Shown: one piece after another, positions 9,570 to 18,536 of the stretch
How positions within the stretch are numbered: position 1 is the first letter of the stretch
How the letters are laid out: each line of letters starts with the position of its first letter
Assembly (NCBI GenBank): GCA_020628935.1
Contig: JAHDEG010000008.1
Coordinates: forward strand, 124,001-188,000
DNA length: 64,000 nt
Source of the DNA: Flavobacteriales bacterium
GTDB taxonomy: Bacteria > Bacteroidota > Bacteroidia > Flavobacteriales_G > JALEGO01
Direction: 5' to 3'
The notes under the pieces: model-generated
What the model was told of the DNA's origin: nothing
The model's database searches: none
Seen by the model: only the letters and a program-made list of their open reading frames with translations
Translations under genes and position numbers: made by a program

Positions 9570-10937
9570 ATGACTGAATTAAAAACATATATAGAAAAAA
9601 ATAAAAAATCGTATTTAAACGATCTATTTGACTTACTCAGAATACCTTCTGTAAGTGCTGATCCTAAATACAAGGCAGATGTTATTAAAACAGCAAATGT
9701 AATTAAAGAGAAGTTATCTAGTATCGGGTTAGATAACTCTAAACTTATTGAAACAAATGGCTTTCCGGTCGTGTATGCAGAAAAAATTATTGATCCTTCA
9801 AAACCAACAGTTTTAGTTTACGGGCATTACGATGTTCAACCTGCAGATCCCTTAGATTTATGGGATACCCCGCCTTTTGAACCAACACTTAAAAATGGTA
9901 AAATATACGCAAGAGGTGCTTGTGATGATAAAGGGCAAATGTTTATGCATGTTTTAGCAGTTCAAATAATGTTAGAGCAAAATGCCCTTCCTTGTAACGT
10001 TAAATTTTTAATTGAAGGCGAAGAAGAAGTAGGTTCTGATAATTTAGAGGATGTAGTTAAGGCAAATAAAAATTTGCTTAAGGCAGATGTTATTTTAATT
10101 TCTGATACTTCTATAATAGACAATGAAAACCCTTCTATCACTGTAGGTTTAAGAGGGTTAAGTTATGTTGAAGTTGAGGTTACGGGTCCTAATAAAGATT
10201 TGCACTCTGGGGTGTATGGCGGAGCGGTAGCTAACCCAATTAATGTTTTGTCGAAAATGATAGCGTCATTGTTTGATGAGAATAATCATATAACTATTCC
10301 TGGTTTTTATGATGATGTTGAAGAGGTAAGCCCTGAACAAAGAGCAGCCTTAGCTGAAGCTCCTTTTAATGAGGATGACTATAAAAAAGAATTAAATATT
10401 GAAGGAGTTTACGGTGAAAAAGGTTACTCAACTACCGAAAGAGCTTCTATAAGACCAACGCTAGATGTAAATGGTATTTGGGGAGGGTATATTGGTGAAG
10501 GAGCAAAAACAGTTTTACCATCAAAAGCTTTTGCTAAAATCTCTATGCGTTTAGTGCCTAATCAAGGAAGCGATAAAATTACGGAGTTGTTTACTAAGCA
10601 TTTTAAATCTATAGCTCCAGAGGGGGTGAAAGTGAAAGTAAATCCTCATCATGGTGGTGAACCTTTAGTGGTGCCCACTGATTTTGCCGGCTACAGAGCT
10701 GCAGAAAAAGCAATGGAAGCAACTTTTGGTAAAAAGCCAGTGCCGGTAAGAGGTGGAGGAAGTATACCAATTGTAGCATTGTTTAAGAAAGAACTGGGCT
10801 TAAATTCTATTTTAATGGGTTTTGGCCTCGATTCTGACGATATTCATTCTCCTAATGAACATTACGGAGTTTTTAACTTTTTAAAAGGCATTGAAACCAT
10901 CCCTCATTTTTATAAGTATTTTAGTGAGCAAGCTTAA
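9570..10937 (+). CDS. M20-family dipeptidase
   Basis: A 455-residue M20/M25/M40 metallopeptidase that probably cleaves dipeptides or short peptides in the cytoplasm; no signal peptide is seen. The zinc-site motifs are VYGHYDVQPADP (His86, Asp88), ARGACDDKGQ (bridging Asp near 119), and the catalytic and metal glutamates in EGEEEVGS (around 149-153). A DLHSGVYGG segment and a C-terminal HSPNEH segment complete the site. The dimerisation domain lies between about residues 200 and 350. The stop is 3 bp from the next gene's start, so it may be transcribed with the lipoprotein cassette although its function looks separate. Confidence 0.94.
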   Translation: MTELKTYIEKNKKSYLNDLFDLLRIPSVSADPKYKADVIKTANVIKEKLSSIGLDNSKLIETNGFPVVYAEKIIDPSKPTVLVYGHYDVQPADPLDLWDTPPFEPTLKNGKIYARGACDDKGQMFMHVLAVQIMLEQNALPCNVKFLIEGEEEVGSDNLEDVVKANKNLLKADVILISDTSIIDNENPSITVGLRGLSYVEVEVTGPNKDLHSGVYGGAVANPINVLSKMIASLFDENNHITIPGFYDDVEEVSPEQRAALAEAPFNEDDYKKELNIEGVYGEKGYSTTERASIRPTLDVNGIWGGYIGEGAKTVLPSKAFAKISMRLVPNQGSDKITELFTKHFKSIAPEGVKVKVNPHHGGEPLVVPTDFAGYRAAEKAMEATFGKKPVPVRGGGSIPIVALFKKELGLNSILMGFGLDSDDIHSPNEHYGVFNFLKGIETIPHFYKYFSEQA

Positions 10938-10940
10938 TTA

Positions 10941-11855
10941 ATGCGTCTCTGTAAAAAATATAACGGTATTCTTTTTTTCTTAGCAGCTCTATTTGTGATA
11001 AGTTGTAAGAAAGAGGTTTTGGAGGAGGAGAAAAATATTATAGAGTATCAAATAGATACAGTTATAATATCTGGTAATCAAATTCTGGAAGACTCAACCA
11101 TAACATCACTAACCTTAGAAGCTTATATAAACAAGGCGTATATAAGCTTGATCGGAAGAAAGCCTGATGAAGTGGAGTTAGGGAACGCTCTCTCTATTTT
11201 GTCGGTGGAGTTTAATATTGAATCACGTGCTGTTTTTTTAGACCAAGTATTGTCCAATACAAATGATTTTGCAAAAAAGATATTTGATGCTGAAGCATTA
11301 AGGCTATTAAACGGAGCTGATACCTCAGATGTGGCTGATGAGCTTTTTGGCTTAGAGCTTATTCTTCAAAACCCAAGTTATGAAGATATTTGGCCTCAAG
11401 TAAATTATGAAATAAATAGGTTAACTATTTTAAAAAATATTCAGCTAGAGCTAGCTCAAGAAATAGCTACAATAAAGGATTTACATATTGTAATGGTTAA
11501 TAATCGTTTTTATGACGACATTAATATGGGAACAGAGAATTTTGTGGTTTCTACATTTCAGAATTTTTTAAATAGGTATCCAAGCACATTTGAGCTAACT
11601 GAAGGAAAAAAAATGGTAGATGAGTTTGAGGCAGTTTTGTTTTTAAGTATTGGAGCTTCTAAAAATGATTATTTAAATATATTTTTTAATTCTGATGGTT
11701 ATTCTGAAGGGCTTGTTGTAGACGTGTTTAATAAATACATGTTAAGACAGCCAAATTCTGGAGAAATTATTACTTTCTCTCAAAAATATAAAGCCCAAGG
11801 GTATAAGTCATTACTTAGGGCTGTGTTATCTACTAATGAATATGCAGGAGTGTAG
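10941..11855 (+). CDS. lipoprotein of unknown function, first gene of the envelope cassette
   Basis: A 304-residue protein with a lipoprotein signal: a hydrophobic stretch followed by VISC at about residues 19-22, then KKE. The rest is soluble and mostly helical by composition. Two similar segments, AYISLIGRKPDEVELGNALS near residue 75 and FLNRYPSTFELTEGKK near 210, each resemble the short N-R-x-P-x-x-x-E helical repeat seen in DUF1549/DUF4214-like proteins. The resemblance is by eye and not secure. It is spaced 3 bp from both neighbours and is part of a run of five envelope genes ending at 15181. No function is assigned. Confidence 0.8.
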   Translation: MRLCKKYNGILFFLAALFVISCKKEVLEEEKNIIEYQIDTVIISGNQILEDSTITSLTLEAYINKAYISLIGRKPDEVELGNALSILSVEFNIESRAVFLDQVLSNTNDFAKKIFDAEALRLLNGADTSDVADELFGLELILQNPSYEDIWPQVNYEINRLTILKNIQLELAQEIATIKDLHIVMVNNRFYDDINMGTENFVVSTFQNFLNRYPSTFELTEGKKMVDEFEAVLFLSIGASKNDYLNIFFNSDGYSEGLVVDVFNKYMLRQPNSGEIITFSQKYKAQGYKSLLRAVLSTNEYAGV

Positions 11856-11858
11856 GTT

Positions 11859-12392
11859 ATGAGGCATATAAGTACACATATAATTATTGTTTTAACGGTA
11901 GGTGTTTTATTGTCTTGTAATAGAGATGAAATCGTTAATACAACGATAAATAAAACAGTTGTAAATTCTCCTGAATACTTATATGAATTAGAAACTCTTA
12001 GTATTCAACAAGAAGGAGTCTCAAAGCCAAATGAAAAAACGCTTAATGAATTTGCTTCAATTGCCTATTTTGATTTATTTCAGCAGAGTATCCCTCAAAA
12101 CGAACTTACAGACTTACTAGTTAGCTACGCTTCCTTTGGAGATAAAGTCCTTATAGAAGAGTTAATAGTTAGAAATTATTTAAACTCAAATACAAGCTTG
12201 GCCATACCTTCTACTCAACAGATGAATGATGATGTTGAAGGGTTTGTCAACTCGACTTATCAGAAGCTTTATAATAGGTTGCCAAACGATTTTGAAGCCG
12301 CAAAATTAAAAGAGCTTATTTTAGGCAGTAGCATAACATCTGAGTTGGTGTATTTTAGCTTCATGACTGCAGACGAATACAGGTATTATTAA
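11859..12392 (+). CDS. small lipoprotein of unknown function, second gene of the envelope cassette
   Basis: A 177-residue protein with a lipobox LLSC near residues 17-20 (VGVLLSCNRDE). It contains a C-terminal segment, YQKLYNRLPNDFEAAKLKEL, that resembles the helical repeats of the preceding lipoprotein. The two may therefore be a split or duplicated pair. The start is 3 bp after the previous stop and the stop is 5 bp before the Tat-exported protein. This spacing implies one transcript and perhaps one complex at the outer membrane or periplasm. The biochemical role is unknown. Confidence 0.78.
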   Translation: MRHISTHIIIVLTVGVLLSCNRDEIVNTTINKTVVNSPEYLYELETLSIQQEGVSKPNEKTLNEFASIAYFDLFQQSIPQNELTDLLVSYASFGDKVLIEELIVRNYLNSNTSLAIPSTQQMNDDVEGFVNSTYQKLYNRLPNDFEAAKLKELILGSSITSELVYFSFMTADEYRYY

Positions 12393-12397
12393 AAAAT

Positions 12398-13699
12398 ATG
12401 AATAGGAGAAGTTTTCTTAAAAAAACAGCAATAGCTTCGGGTGCTGCATTTGCAGCACCCTATATACTGCCATCTGGTAGATTGTTTGCCTCCACAGGTG
12501 TTCGCTTGGCAAATCATGTCGTTTTTTGTCTTTTTGCTGGTGGAGTGAGAAACTTTGAATCGGTAAATAAAGGTGAAGGTAATTTGATGCCAAATACAAT
12601 AGTGGGTGCAGAAAGTATATCTTCTGATATTGCAACGGGTATAACTAGTTTACCAACTTTTGGTAGTCCGTTGCAGAGTTCGGGTACGCTTTTTAAAGAG
12701 TTTAGGTACAAACAGGGCTCAACGGGTCATTTCAACGCTCATGCAACTGCAATGACTGGTGTTTATAATTTAAACGATGTAAATCTTAAACAGCCACCAA
12801 AACATCCAACTGTTTTTGAATACTACAGAAAACATAATTCGCCCACACAAAGTGCAATGAATGCATGGTGGGTTTCTAATGCTTTGGGGCCTTATCCTTT
12901 CTTAAACTATAGTAAAGATGCTTCTTACGGACCTAATTACGGTGCTAACTATATACAGCCCGATTCATTAATTAGTTATGAAGGAAACGATGTATTAGGC
13001 AATCCAGTTGTTTTTCAACCCGGTGATTACGATACGACTGGGAAAATCAAAAATCTTTTAAATGCTAATTTTTCAAATACAAATGGTTTATTTTCTAATA
13101 GCATTAAAAACACGCCTGAAGATCGACTTGTATTAGAGGCATTCCTGCAAAATGCATATCAATCATATTTACCTTTAGGTGATCCTTGGGGTATTGGAGC
13201 AGCAAACTACAATAACGATTTAGGGAATATTTTCTTAGCTGAAAAAGTAATTGAACAGTTTAATCCAGAGTTATTGGTCGTAAATATGCAAGATGTTGAT
13301 GTAGCTCATGTAAATTACACGCAGTACTGCAATAATATGAGTAAAGCGGATTATGCTATTGCGCATTTATGGCAAACCATTCAGAATACTCCAGGAATGG
13401 CAGATGATACAGTTCTAATTATTGCTCCAGAGCACGGTAGAAATGCTGAGCCAAATACAATTATAGATCAATACGGGAGGTATGCGCTTGACCACACAAA
13501 TGATGGAATGAGCAGAGAAATATTTTGTATGGTTGTTGGCCCTGAAGGTGTTGTAAATCAAAATCAAGTAATTAATGCTGAGGTTGGAGAAAGTATTGAC
13601 ATTGTACCAACTATAGCTAAGGTACTTGGCTTTTATGACGATATACCTTCTTATTATCAAAATTTAATGGGAACATCTTTAAATCAGGCTTTTGTGTAA
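12398..13699 (+). CDS. Tat-exported DUF1501-like protein (alkaline-phosphatase/sulfatase superfamily)
   Basis: A 433-residue protein starting with a textbook twin-arginine signal (NRRSFLKKTAIASGAAFAAP), so it should be folded and cofactor-loaded before export. The C-terminal half has alkaline-phosphatase-like features: VVNMQDVDVAHVNYTQY, DDTVLIIAPEHGRN near residue 345, a later DHTND, and DIVPTIAKVLGF near the end. A TGHFNAHATAMTG segment lies near residue 108. DUF1501 proteins have this layout and in Planctomycetes and Bacteroidota pair with PSD/DUF1549-type lipoproteins; the substrate is unknown. Here it follows two lipoproteins and precedes a cytochrome-like lipoprotein. Confidence 0.8.
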   Translation: MNRRSFLKKTAIASGAAFAAPYILPSGRLFASTGVRLANHVVFCLFAGGVRNFESVNKGEGNLMPNTIVGAESISSDIATGITSLPTFGSPLQSSGTLFKEFRYKQGSTGHFNAHATAMTGVYNLNDVNLKQPPKHPTVFEYYRKHNSPTQSAMNAWWVSNALGPYPFLNYSKDASYGPNYGANYIQPDSLISYEGNDVLGNPVVFQPGDYDTTGKIKNLLNANFSNTNGLFSNSIKNTPEDRLVLEAFLQNAYQSYLPLGDPWGIGAANYNNDLGNIFLAEKVIEQFNPELLVVNMQDVDVAHVNYTQYCNNMSKADYAIAHLWQTIQNTPGMADDTVLIIAPEHGRNAEPNTIIDQYGRYALDHTNDGMSREIFCMVVGPEGVVNQNQVINAEVGESIDIVPTIAKVLGFYDDIPSYYQNLMGTSLNQAFV

Positions 13700-13703
13700 C
13701 AAA

Positions 13704-14678
13704 ATGAGCAAAATTCAATTTTATATAGTAGCCTCTTTATTTGTTTTAGCTTGTTCCTGTAAAAAGGAAAACACTGGAAATATTACGGAAAATATTATTT
13801 ATGAGGAAGTAAACAATAATCCTCCCTTAAACCCATATGCGGTTTTGGTTGACACACTTACTATTGTAGATGATGACCAATATCCTCCAAACTCTTTGGT
13901 GTATATTCATAATACAATATTTGAACCTACCTGTGCTTCTCCAGGTTGTCATGACGGGCATTTTGAACCTGATTTTAGAACACCACAATCAACATTTAAT
14001 ACATTGGTTTATCACGAGATTGTTAAAAATAATGCTAGCGAGAGTTTTGATTATAGAGTAATACCATACGATACAGCAAATTCTGTTTTACACGAAAGAA
14101 TTACAAATTGCTGCTTTGCAAATGTTAATGATCGTATGCCTCAAGACAATATTGGTGAGCCTTTGCCAGAAGAAGATATTCTTAATATTTCAAATTGGAT
14201 TTTAAACGGAGCTCCAGATATGTTTGGAGTTATTGCTACACAACCAGATAAACGCCCTAACCTTTCTCCTTATTACTACGCAACAAATAACACTTATACT
14301 ATAAATTACAGTAGTGAACAAAACAGGGAAGCCGGCATTATTTATAACCCATTTATTTTGCCTTTAGGTGAGCAATTAAATATTATTGTTCAGGTAGATG
14401 ATGACATAACAGCAACACCAAATTTACTTGTTAATCAACTTAAAATTTCTAATGAAATAAATGATTTTAGTAATGCATTAACGTATAGCGGGGTATATTT
14501 TAATGGGAATGATGGAGAATTTTATCTTATTTCTATTGACGGCTCAACCCTGCCTTCAAACGAACAATTATACATGAGGTATTATGTTAATGATGGAACA
14601 AATGCTAGTAATGTTGAGTTTCCGAAGGATGATGTTTTTACAGAGTATAAAACATATTGGTCGTTTATAGTACAATAG
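13704..14678 (+). CDS. lipoprotein with CX4CH cytochrome-like domain
   Basis: A 324-residue protein, starting at ATG 13704 (5 bp after the previous stop); an in-frame TTG at 13692 would overlap the neighbour. The lipobox is near residues 17-20 (ACSC, then KKE). Around residue 77 there is CASPGCHDGHF, a C-x4-C-H motif. This is the spaced version of the c-type haem site found in planctomycete-type and Bacteroidota 'cytochrome' lipoproteins. The region that follows (FRTPQSTFNTLVY, MPQDNIGEPLPEEDILNISNWI) is typical of small c-type cytochrome folds. The C-terminal half (about 185-324) is beta-rich and unassigned. Haem loading is inferred, not shown. Confidence 0.8.
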   Translation: MSKIQFYIVASLFVLACSCKKENTGNITENIIYEEVNNNPPLNPYAVLVDTLTIVDDDQYPPNSLVYIHNTIFEPTCASPGCHDGHFEPDFRTPQSTFNTLVYHEIVKNNASESFDYRVIPYDTANSVLHERITNCCFANVNDRMPQDNIGEPLPEEDILNISNWILNGAPDMFGVIATQPDKRPNLSPYYYATNNTYTINYSSEQNREAGIIYNPFILPLGEQLNIIVQVDDDITATPNLLVNQLKISNEINDFSNALTYSGVYFNGNDGEFYLISIDGSTLPSNEQLYMRYYVNDGTNASNVEFPKDDVFTEYKTYWSFIVQ

Positions 14679-14680
14679 TT

Positions 14681-15181
14681 ATGTGGTGTAAATTGTTCTT
14701 ATATACCGTTATTATTTTTTTAGGAATGCTTTCGTTGCCAGCTTGTAAAAAAGATACCCCTGAAAAAATAGTAACTAATGATACTATAAATACTACTCCT
14801 TTTTTAATATCTGATACCCCTAAAATTAGTTTTATTTCAATTTTGCCAAAGGTTGTTGAGCAATACACCGATTCAATAACAATTGTGTTTAAATATACTG
14901 ATGGAAATGGCGATTTAGGGCAAAATAGTACTGAAAACAAGAATTTGTTTATAACCGATTCTAGAAATGCGCTTACTTATAAATATAGAATACCTCAGTT
15001 AACTCCTAATACAGATGACGATATTGCAATTACGGGTAATTTTTCAGTTAAAATAAACAGTACTGCTTTGCAGGATGAGAACAACACAAGTGAACTGTTA
15101 ACGTATAGTGTTTATGTTATAGATAGGGCAGGAAACAAGAGTAATGTTATTATTACCGAGCCTGTTGAGGTTGTAAATTAA
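14681..15181 (+). CDS. lipoprotein of unknown function, last gene of the envelope cassette
   Basis: A 166-residue protein starting at ATG 14681, 2 bp after the previous stop. It has a lipobox LPAC near residues 18-21 followed by KKD. The mature part is beta-rich, with a KYTDGNGDLGQNS segment around residue 75 that looks like an Ig-like or cadherin-like D-x-N-G-D turn, and it ends with YVIDRAGNKSN. That suggests a small adhesion-type domain. It faces the convergent wecB gene with one base between the stops. It is counted with the cassette because of spacing and shared lipoprotein export. Confidence 0.78.
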   Translation: MWCKLFLYTVIIFLGMLSLPACKKDTPEKIVTNDTINTTPFLISDTPKISFISILPKVVEQYTDSITIVFKYTDGNGDLGQNSTENKNLFITDSRNALTYKYRIPQLTPNTDDDIAITGNFSVKINSTALQDENNTSELLTYSVYVIDRAGNKSNVIITEPVEVVN

Positions 15182-15182
15182 T

Positions 15183-16265
15183 TTAAAGCTTCAGTAGAGC
15201 TTCTATCATCAAGTCAGCAGAATTTCCATCTCCAAAAAGTTCTTTTTTAATTTCAGGCGATTGGCGATCCATCATTTTCTCAAACGCCTTTTCAATTTTT
15301 CTGCCATCGCTTCCGGTTAAGATAGAATAGTTGTTATTAATTAACTCAACCCATTCTGTTTGTTCTCTTAAGGTTAAACTGTTTTTTTGAAAATAATACG
15401 CTTCTTTTTGCAGCCCTCCACTATCTGTAATAACCAATGTAGAGTTTTTGAGTAACTCTATCATATCAAAATATCCTACCGGATCTATAATTTCACAGCT
15501 ACACGATATATTATGCTGTTTAAGTAATTTTTTAGTTCTTGGGTGGATGGGGAGTATAACCTTAGTAGTTTTGTTTATTTTATTGATGGCAGTAATTATA
15601 CTTTTTAGTTTTTTTGGATCATCTGTGTTTTCTTGTCTGTGAATGGTACATAACACATATGGATTATCTTTTAAATTTAAGTCGTTAATTATGGTTGATT
15701 TATTAGCTGATTGACTTGCATAGAATATTGCTGCATCAAACATGATATCTCCTGTTTGAATTATTTCACAATTAAAATTCTTGAATCCCTCGGTGTCTAA
15801 ATTGTCAATTGCTGTTTGAGTTGGGCATAACAATAAGTCTGAAATTCTGTCTGTAAGTATTCTGTTTACTTCTTCTGGCATAGCCATATTAAATGATCTA
15901 AGTCCTGCTTCTACATGTGCAACTTTTACACCTATTTTCTTAGCGGCTAATGCTCCAGCAATTGTACTGTTAGTATCTCCGTAAACCATAAGCACGTCTG
16001 GTTTTTCTTTTAGTATAATTTCCTCTATCCCTTCAATCATTCTGCCTGTCATGGCACCATGAGAAAGACTATTTATGTCTAAGTTGTAATCGGGTGTTGG
16101 AATATCCATTTCTTCAAAAAAGATATCACTCATCTTTTTATCAAAGTGCTGGCCTGTATGCACAATAACTTCAGTAAGGTTTTTGTTTTCTTTAATTTTT
16201 CGGCTTAACACAGCTCCTTTAATAAACTGTGGGCGTGCACCTAGTACTGTAAGTATTTTTTTCAT
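15183..16265 (-). CDS. wecB: UDP-N-acetylglucosamine 2-epimerase (non-hydrolysing)
   Basis: Interconverts UDP-GlcNAc and UDP-ManNAc in the cytosol, feeding capsule or O-antigen precursors. The 360-residue length is normal. Family motifs are GARPQFIK at the N-terminus, HTGQHFDKKMSDIFFEEMDI, VYGDTNSTIAGALAA, HVEAGLRSFN followed by MPEEVNRILTD, the TIHRQENTD segment, PIHPRTKK, ITDSGGLQKEA and LREQTEWVEL. All active-site segments are present. It stands alone rather than in a polysaccharide cluster, and converges on the lipoprotein cassette with one base between the stops. Confidence 0.95.
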   Translation of the reverse strand: MKKILTVLGARPQFIKGAVLSRKIKENKNLTEVIVHTGQHFDKKMSDIFFEEMDIPTPDYNLDINSLSHGAMTGRMIEGIEEIILKEKPDVLMVYGDTNSTIAGALAAKKIGVKVAHVEAGLRSFNMAMPEEVNRILTDRISDLLLCPTQTAIDNLDTEGFKNFNCEIIQTGDIMFDAAIFYASQSANKSTIINDLNLKDNPYVLCTIHRQENTDDPKKLKSIITAINKINKTTKVILPIHPRTKKLLKQHNISCSCEIIDPVGYFDMIELLKNSTLVITDSGGLQKEAYYFQKNSLTLREQTEWVELINNNYSILTGSDGRKIEKAFEKMMDRQSPEIKKELFGDGNSADLMIEALLKL

Positions 16266-16512
16266 GCTAAATTAAATCTTGATCTTGTACGAATTTAGTT
16301 AAATAACAAACATGAGTGTTTTGTAAAACGCAGGATAGTCGATAAGTCTTAATAGTCGAGGTGAGTATTTTTTACTTAAAAACAGCTGGTAATAGAATAA
16401 TATTGGGTTTTTTTTTGTTATAAATTAATATTATTGGAATAAAGACAAAAAAACAGACTGAAAAGAAACTTTAAAATTGTTTTGGCGTAGTACTTGTTAT
16501 AAAAACTATTAT

Positions 16513-17145
16513 ATGAGAAACCTTTTAATATTAATAGGAGTTGTTTTTTCTGTGAATGTTACAAATGCTCAACAAGTTAATTCTGTTTTAACAACGGTGG
16601 AGTTTGAAAAGGATTTAGACTGCAATCAGAATGATGAAACAAATGAAAAACAGTGCTTTTTAGAATTATCTGCTTCCACTAAAAGTATTGATGATGTTAA
16701 AGCAACCCTGCCTGCTACCGCTAAAAAAGAAAACAGTAGTAAATACTTGGTTAATTTGTATCACGGAGATAGCAATGAGGATGCTAATGTTGATTTAGCT
16801 GCTCATTCATTTTTTATTGAAGATGAGGCAGAAGATAACCTAATAGCAAGTGTTATTCCTGCAAATAAATTTCTTTCTACTAACGATAAAGTAAGTTTAT
16901 ATAAACAAGGAGAATTAAATAAAAGAATTTCGCTAGAAGAGTATAATCTTGATAACGTCAATTTAATTGTAACTAATAATTTAGGTGAAGTCACTAAAAA
17001 AATGTTTGTTGATCATACAGCAAATACAGTAGTTGACATGTCTGACTTACCTGATGGATTTTATCAGTTTTCTATCTCAACTAACGAAAACCAAGTAGTG
17101 TTTGATGAGCAAGGAATGTCAGGTATGCCTGAAGAAACTTTTTAA
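16513..17145 (+). CDS. secreted hypothetical protein
   Basis: A 210-residue protein starting at ATG 16513; an in-frame TTG at 16477 is less likely because the ATG opens a signal peptide (MRNLLILIGVVFSVNVTNAQ). The mature protein is acidic and has two cysteines near residues 36 and 47. Its C-terminal part (VNLIVTNNLGEVTKKMFV, DLPDGFYQFSISTNENQV) resembles the beta-sandwich shape of type IX sorting domains but lacks the YPNP and terminal K/R signature, so that is not called. About 210 bp of AT-rich sequence separates it from wecB. Function unknown. Confidence 0.7.
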   Translation: MRNLLILIGVVFSVNVTNAQQVNSVLTTVEFEKDLDCNQNDETNEKQCFLELSASTKSIDDVKATLPATAKKENSSKYLVNLYHGDSNEDANVDLAAHSFFIEDEAEDNLIASVIPANKFLSTNDKVSLYKQGELNKRISLEEYNLDNVNLIVTNNLGEVTKKMFVDHTANTVVDMSDLPDGFYQFSISTNENQVVFDEQGMSGMPEETF

Positions 17146-17162
17146 GTTAGCATTTAACTTAA
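17142..17162. terminator. bidirectional hairpin terminator between convergent genes
   Basis: A perfect 8-bp inverted repeat, TTAAGTTA (17142-17149) and TAACTTAA (17155-17162), with a 5-nt loop. T-rich sequence lies on both sides. It overlaps the stop codon of the gene ending at 17145 and lies just before the radA stop at 17166, as expected for a shared terminator. Confidence 0.5.
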
Positions 17163-17165
17163 GTT

Positions 17166-18536
17166 TTATCCAAACAAGAAATTAAAAACTTCTTCTATTT
17201 TTTTTACTTTAATAATTTCAATTCCTTGGTATTTGTTTGTGATGTTTTTTTCTGAGTATTTGGAGATTATTATTTGCTTAAACCCGAGTTTTTGAGCCTC
17301 CCCAATTCTCTGATCAATTTTTGTCACGGCTCTTATTTCGCCAGATAAGCCAACCTCTGCCGCCATACATATATCTGCATTTACCGGAACATCTTCAGAT
17401 GATGATAACACTGCACAAACTACTGCTAAATCTATAGAAGGATCATCAATTTTTAATCCTCCCGCAATATTTAAGAATACATCTTTAATGCTAAGTCTAA
17501 ACCCACACCGTTTCTCTAATACTGCTAAAAGCATGTTTAATCTTTTAACATCGTATCCGGTTGAAGACCTTTGGGGGGTTCCGTAAGCAGCCGAGCTAAC
17601 TAAAGCCTGTATTTCTACTAGTAAAGGTCTCATACCTTCTACAGTTGCAGCTATGGTTACACCGCTAGCTGGTTCATCTCTATTTGAAATGAGTATTTCT
17701 GAAGGATTGCTTACTTCTTTTAATCCTCCTCCATGCATTTCATAAATACCTAGCTCGTTAGTAGATCCGAAACGGTTTTTGGTAGTTCTTAGTAGTCGGT
17801 AAAAGTAATTTCTGTCCCCTTCAAATTGTAGCACGGTATCAACCATATGCTCTAAAAGTTTAGGTCCGGCAAGTTGTCCATCTTTTGTAATGTGACCAAT
17901 AATAAAAACGGGGGTGGATGATTCTTTGGCGTACTTTAAAAGCTCAGAAGAACATTCTTTAATTTGCGAAATAGCTCCGGGAGATGAATCTATTGTATTG
18001 GTGTGTAGTGTTTGAATAGAATCGATCATTAAAATATCGGGCTCAATTTCGTTAATGTGGTGAAATATGGTTGGAGTAAATGTCTCGTTAACGATGTAAC
18101 AGTTTTCATTGTTAACGCCAATACGCTCTGCTCTCATTTTTATTTGAGTTTCGCTTTCCTCCCCAGATACATATAAACACTTTAAGTGTGCATTGTGAAG
18201 CGCGAACTGCAGCATAAGTGTAGATTTACCAATACCCGGTTCGCCACCTAATAATACTAATGAGCCAGGAACTAAACCCCCTCCCAAAACACGATTTAAT
18301 TCTTGATCTACTAGCGGAATTCTTGTTTCTTTACGCTGCTGTATATCTTGAACTTTTTGAGGCTTTGTTTTTCGTTTTTCTTTCGAAATAAAAGTTCTTG
18401 TTTTGTCTTTTGATTTTTCTACAACTTCTTCCACAAATGTATTCCATTGTGCGCACGAAGGGCATTTACCAATCCATTGGCTAGCTTGAGCGCCACAATT
18501 TTGACAAAAAAATGTTGTTTTAACTTTTACTTTCAC
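17166..18536 (-). CDS. radA: DNA repair protein RadA
   Basis: A RecA-like ATPase that helps branch migration and recombination intermediate processing. The 456-residue protein has the N-terminal zinc finger (Cys11, Cys14, Cys25, Cys28), Walker A GGEPGIGKST at residues 97-106, and the RadA-specific KNRFG motif at 253-257. A C-terminal Lon-protease-like domain follows (about 300-456, without an obvious need for proteolysis). All are intact. Its start lies inside the end of the upstream rfaE2 gene with a 17-bp overlap, which suggests translational coupling. Confidence 0.97.
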   Translation of the reverse strand: MKVKVKTTFFCQNCGAQASQWIGKCPSCAQWNTFVEEVVEKSKDKTRTFISKEKRKTKPQKVQDIQQRKETRIPLVDQELNRVLGGGLVPGSLVLLGGEPGIGKSTLMLQFALHNAHLKCLYVSGEESETQIKMRAERIGVNNENCYIVNETFTPTIFHHINEIEPDILMIDSIQTLHTNTIDSSPGAISQIKECSSELLKYAKESSTPVFIIGHITKDGQLAGPKLLEHMVDTVLQFEGDRNYFYRLLRTTKNRFGSTNELGIYEMHGGGLKEVSNPSEILISNRDEPASGVTIAATVEGMRPLLVEIQALVSSAAYGTPQRSSTGYDVKRLNMLLAVLEKRCGFRLSIKDVFLNIAGGLKIDDPSIDLAVVCAVLSSSEDVPVNADICMAAEVGLSGEIRAVTKIDQRIGEAQKLGFKQIIISKYSEKNITNKYQGIEIIKVKKIEEVFNFLFG

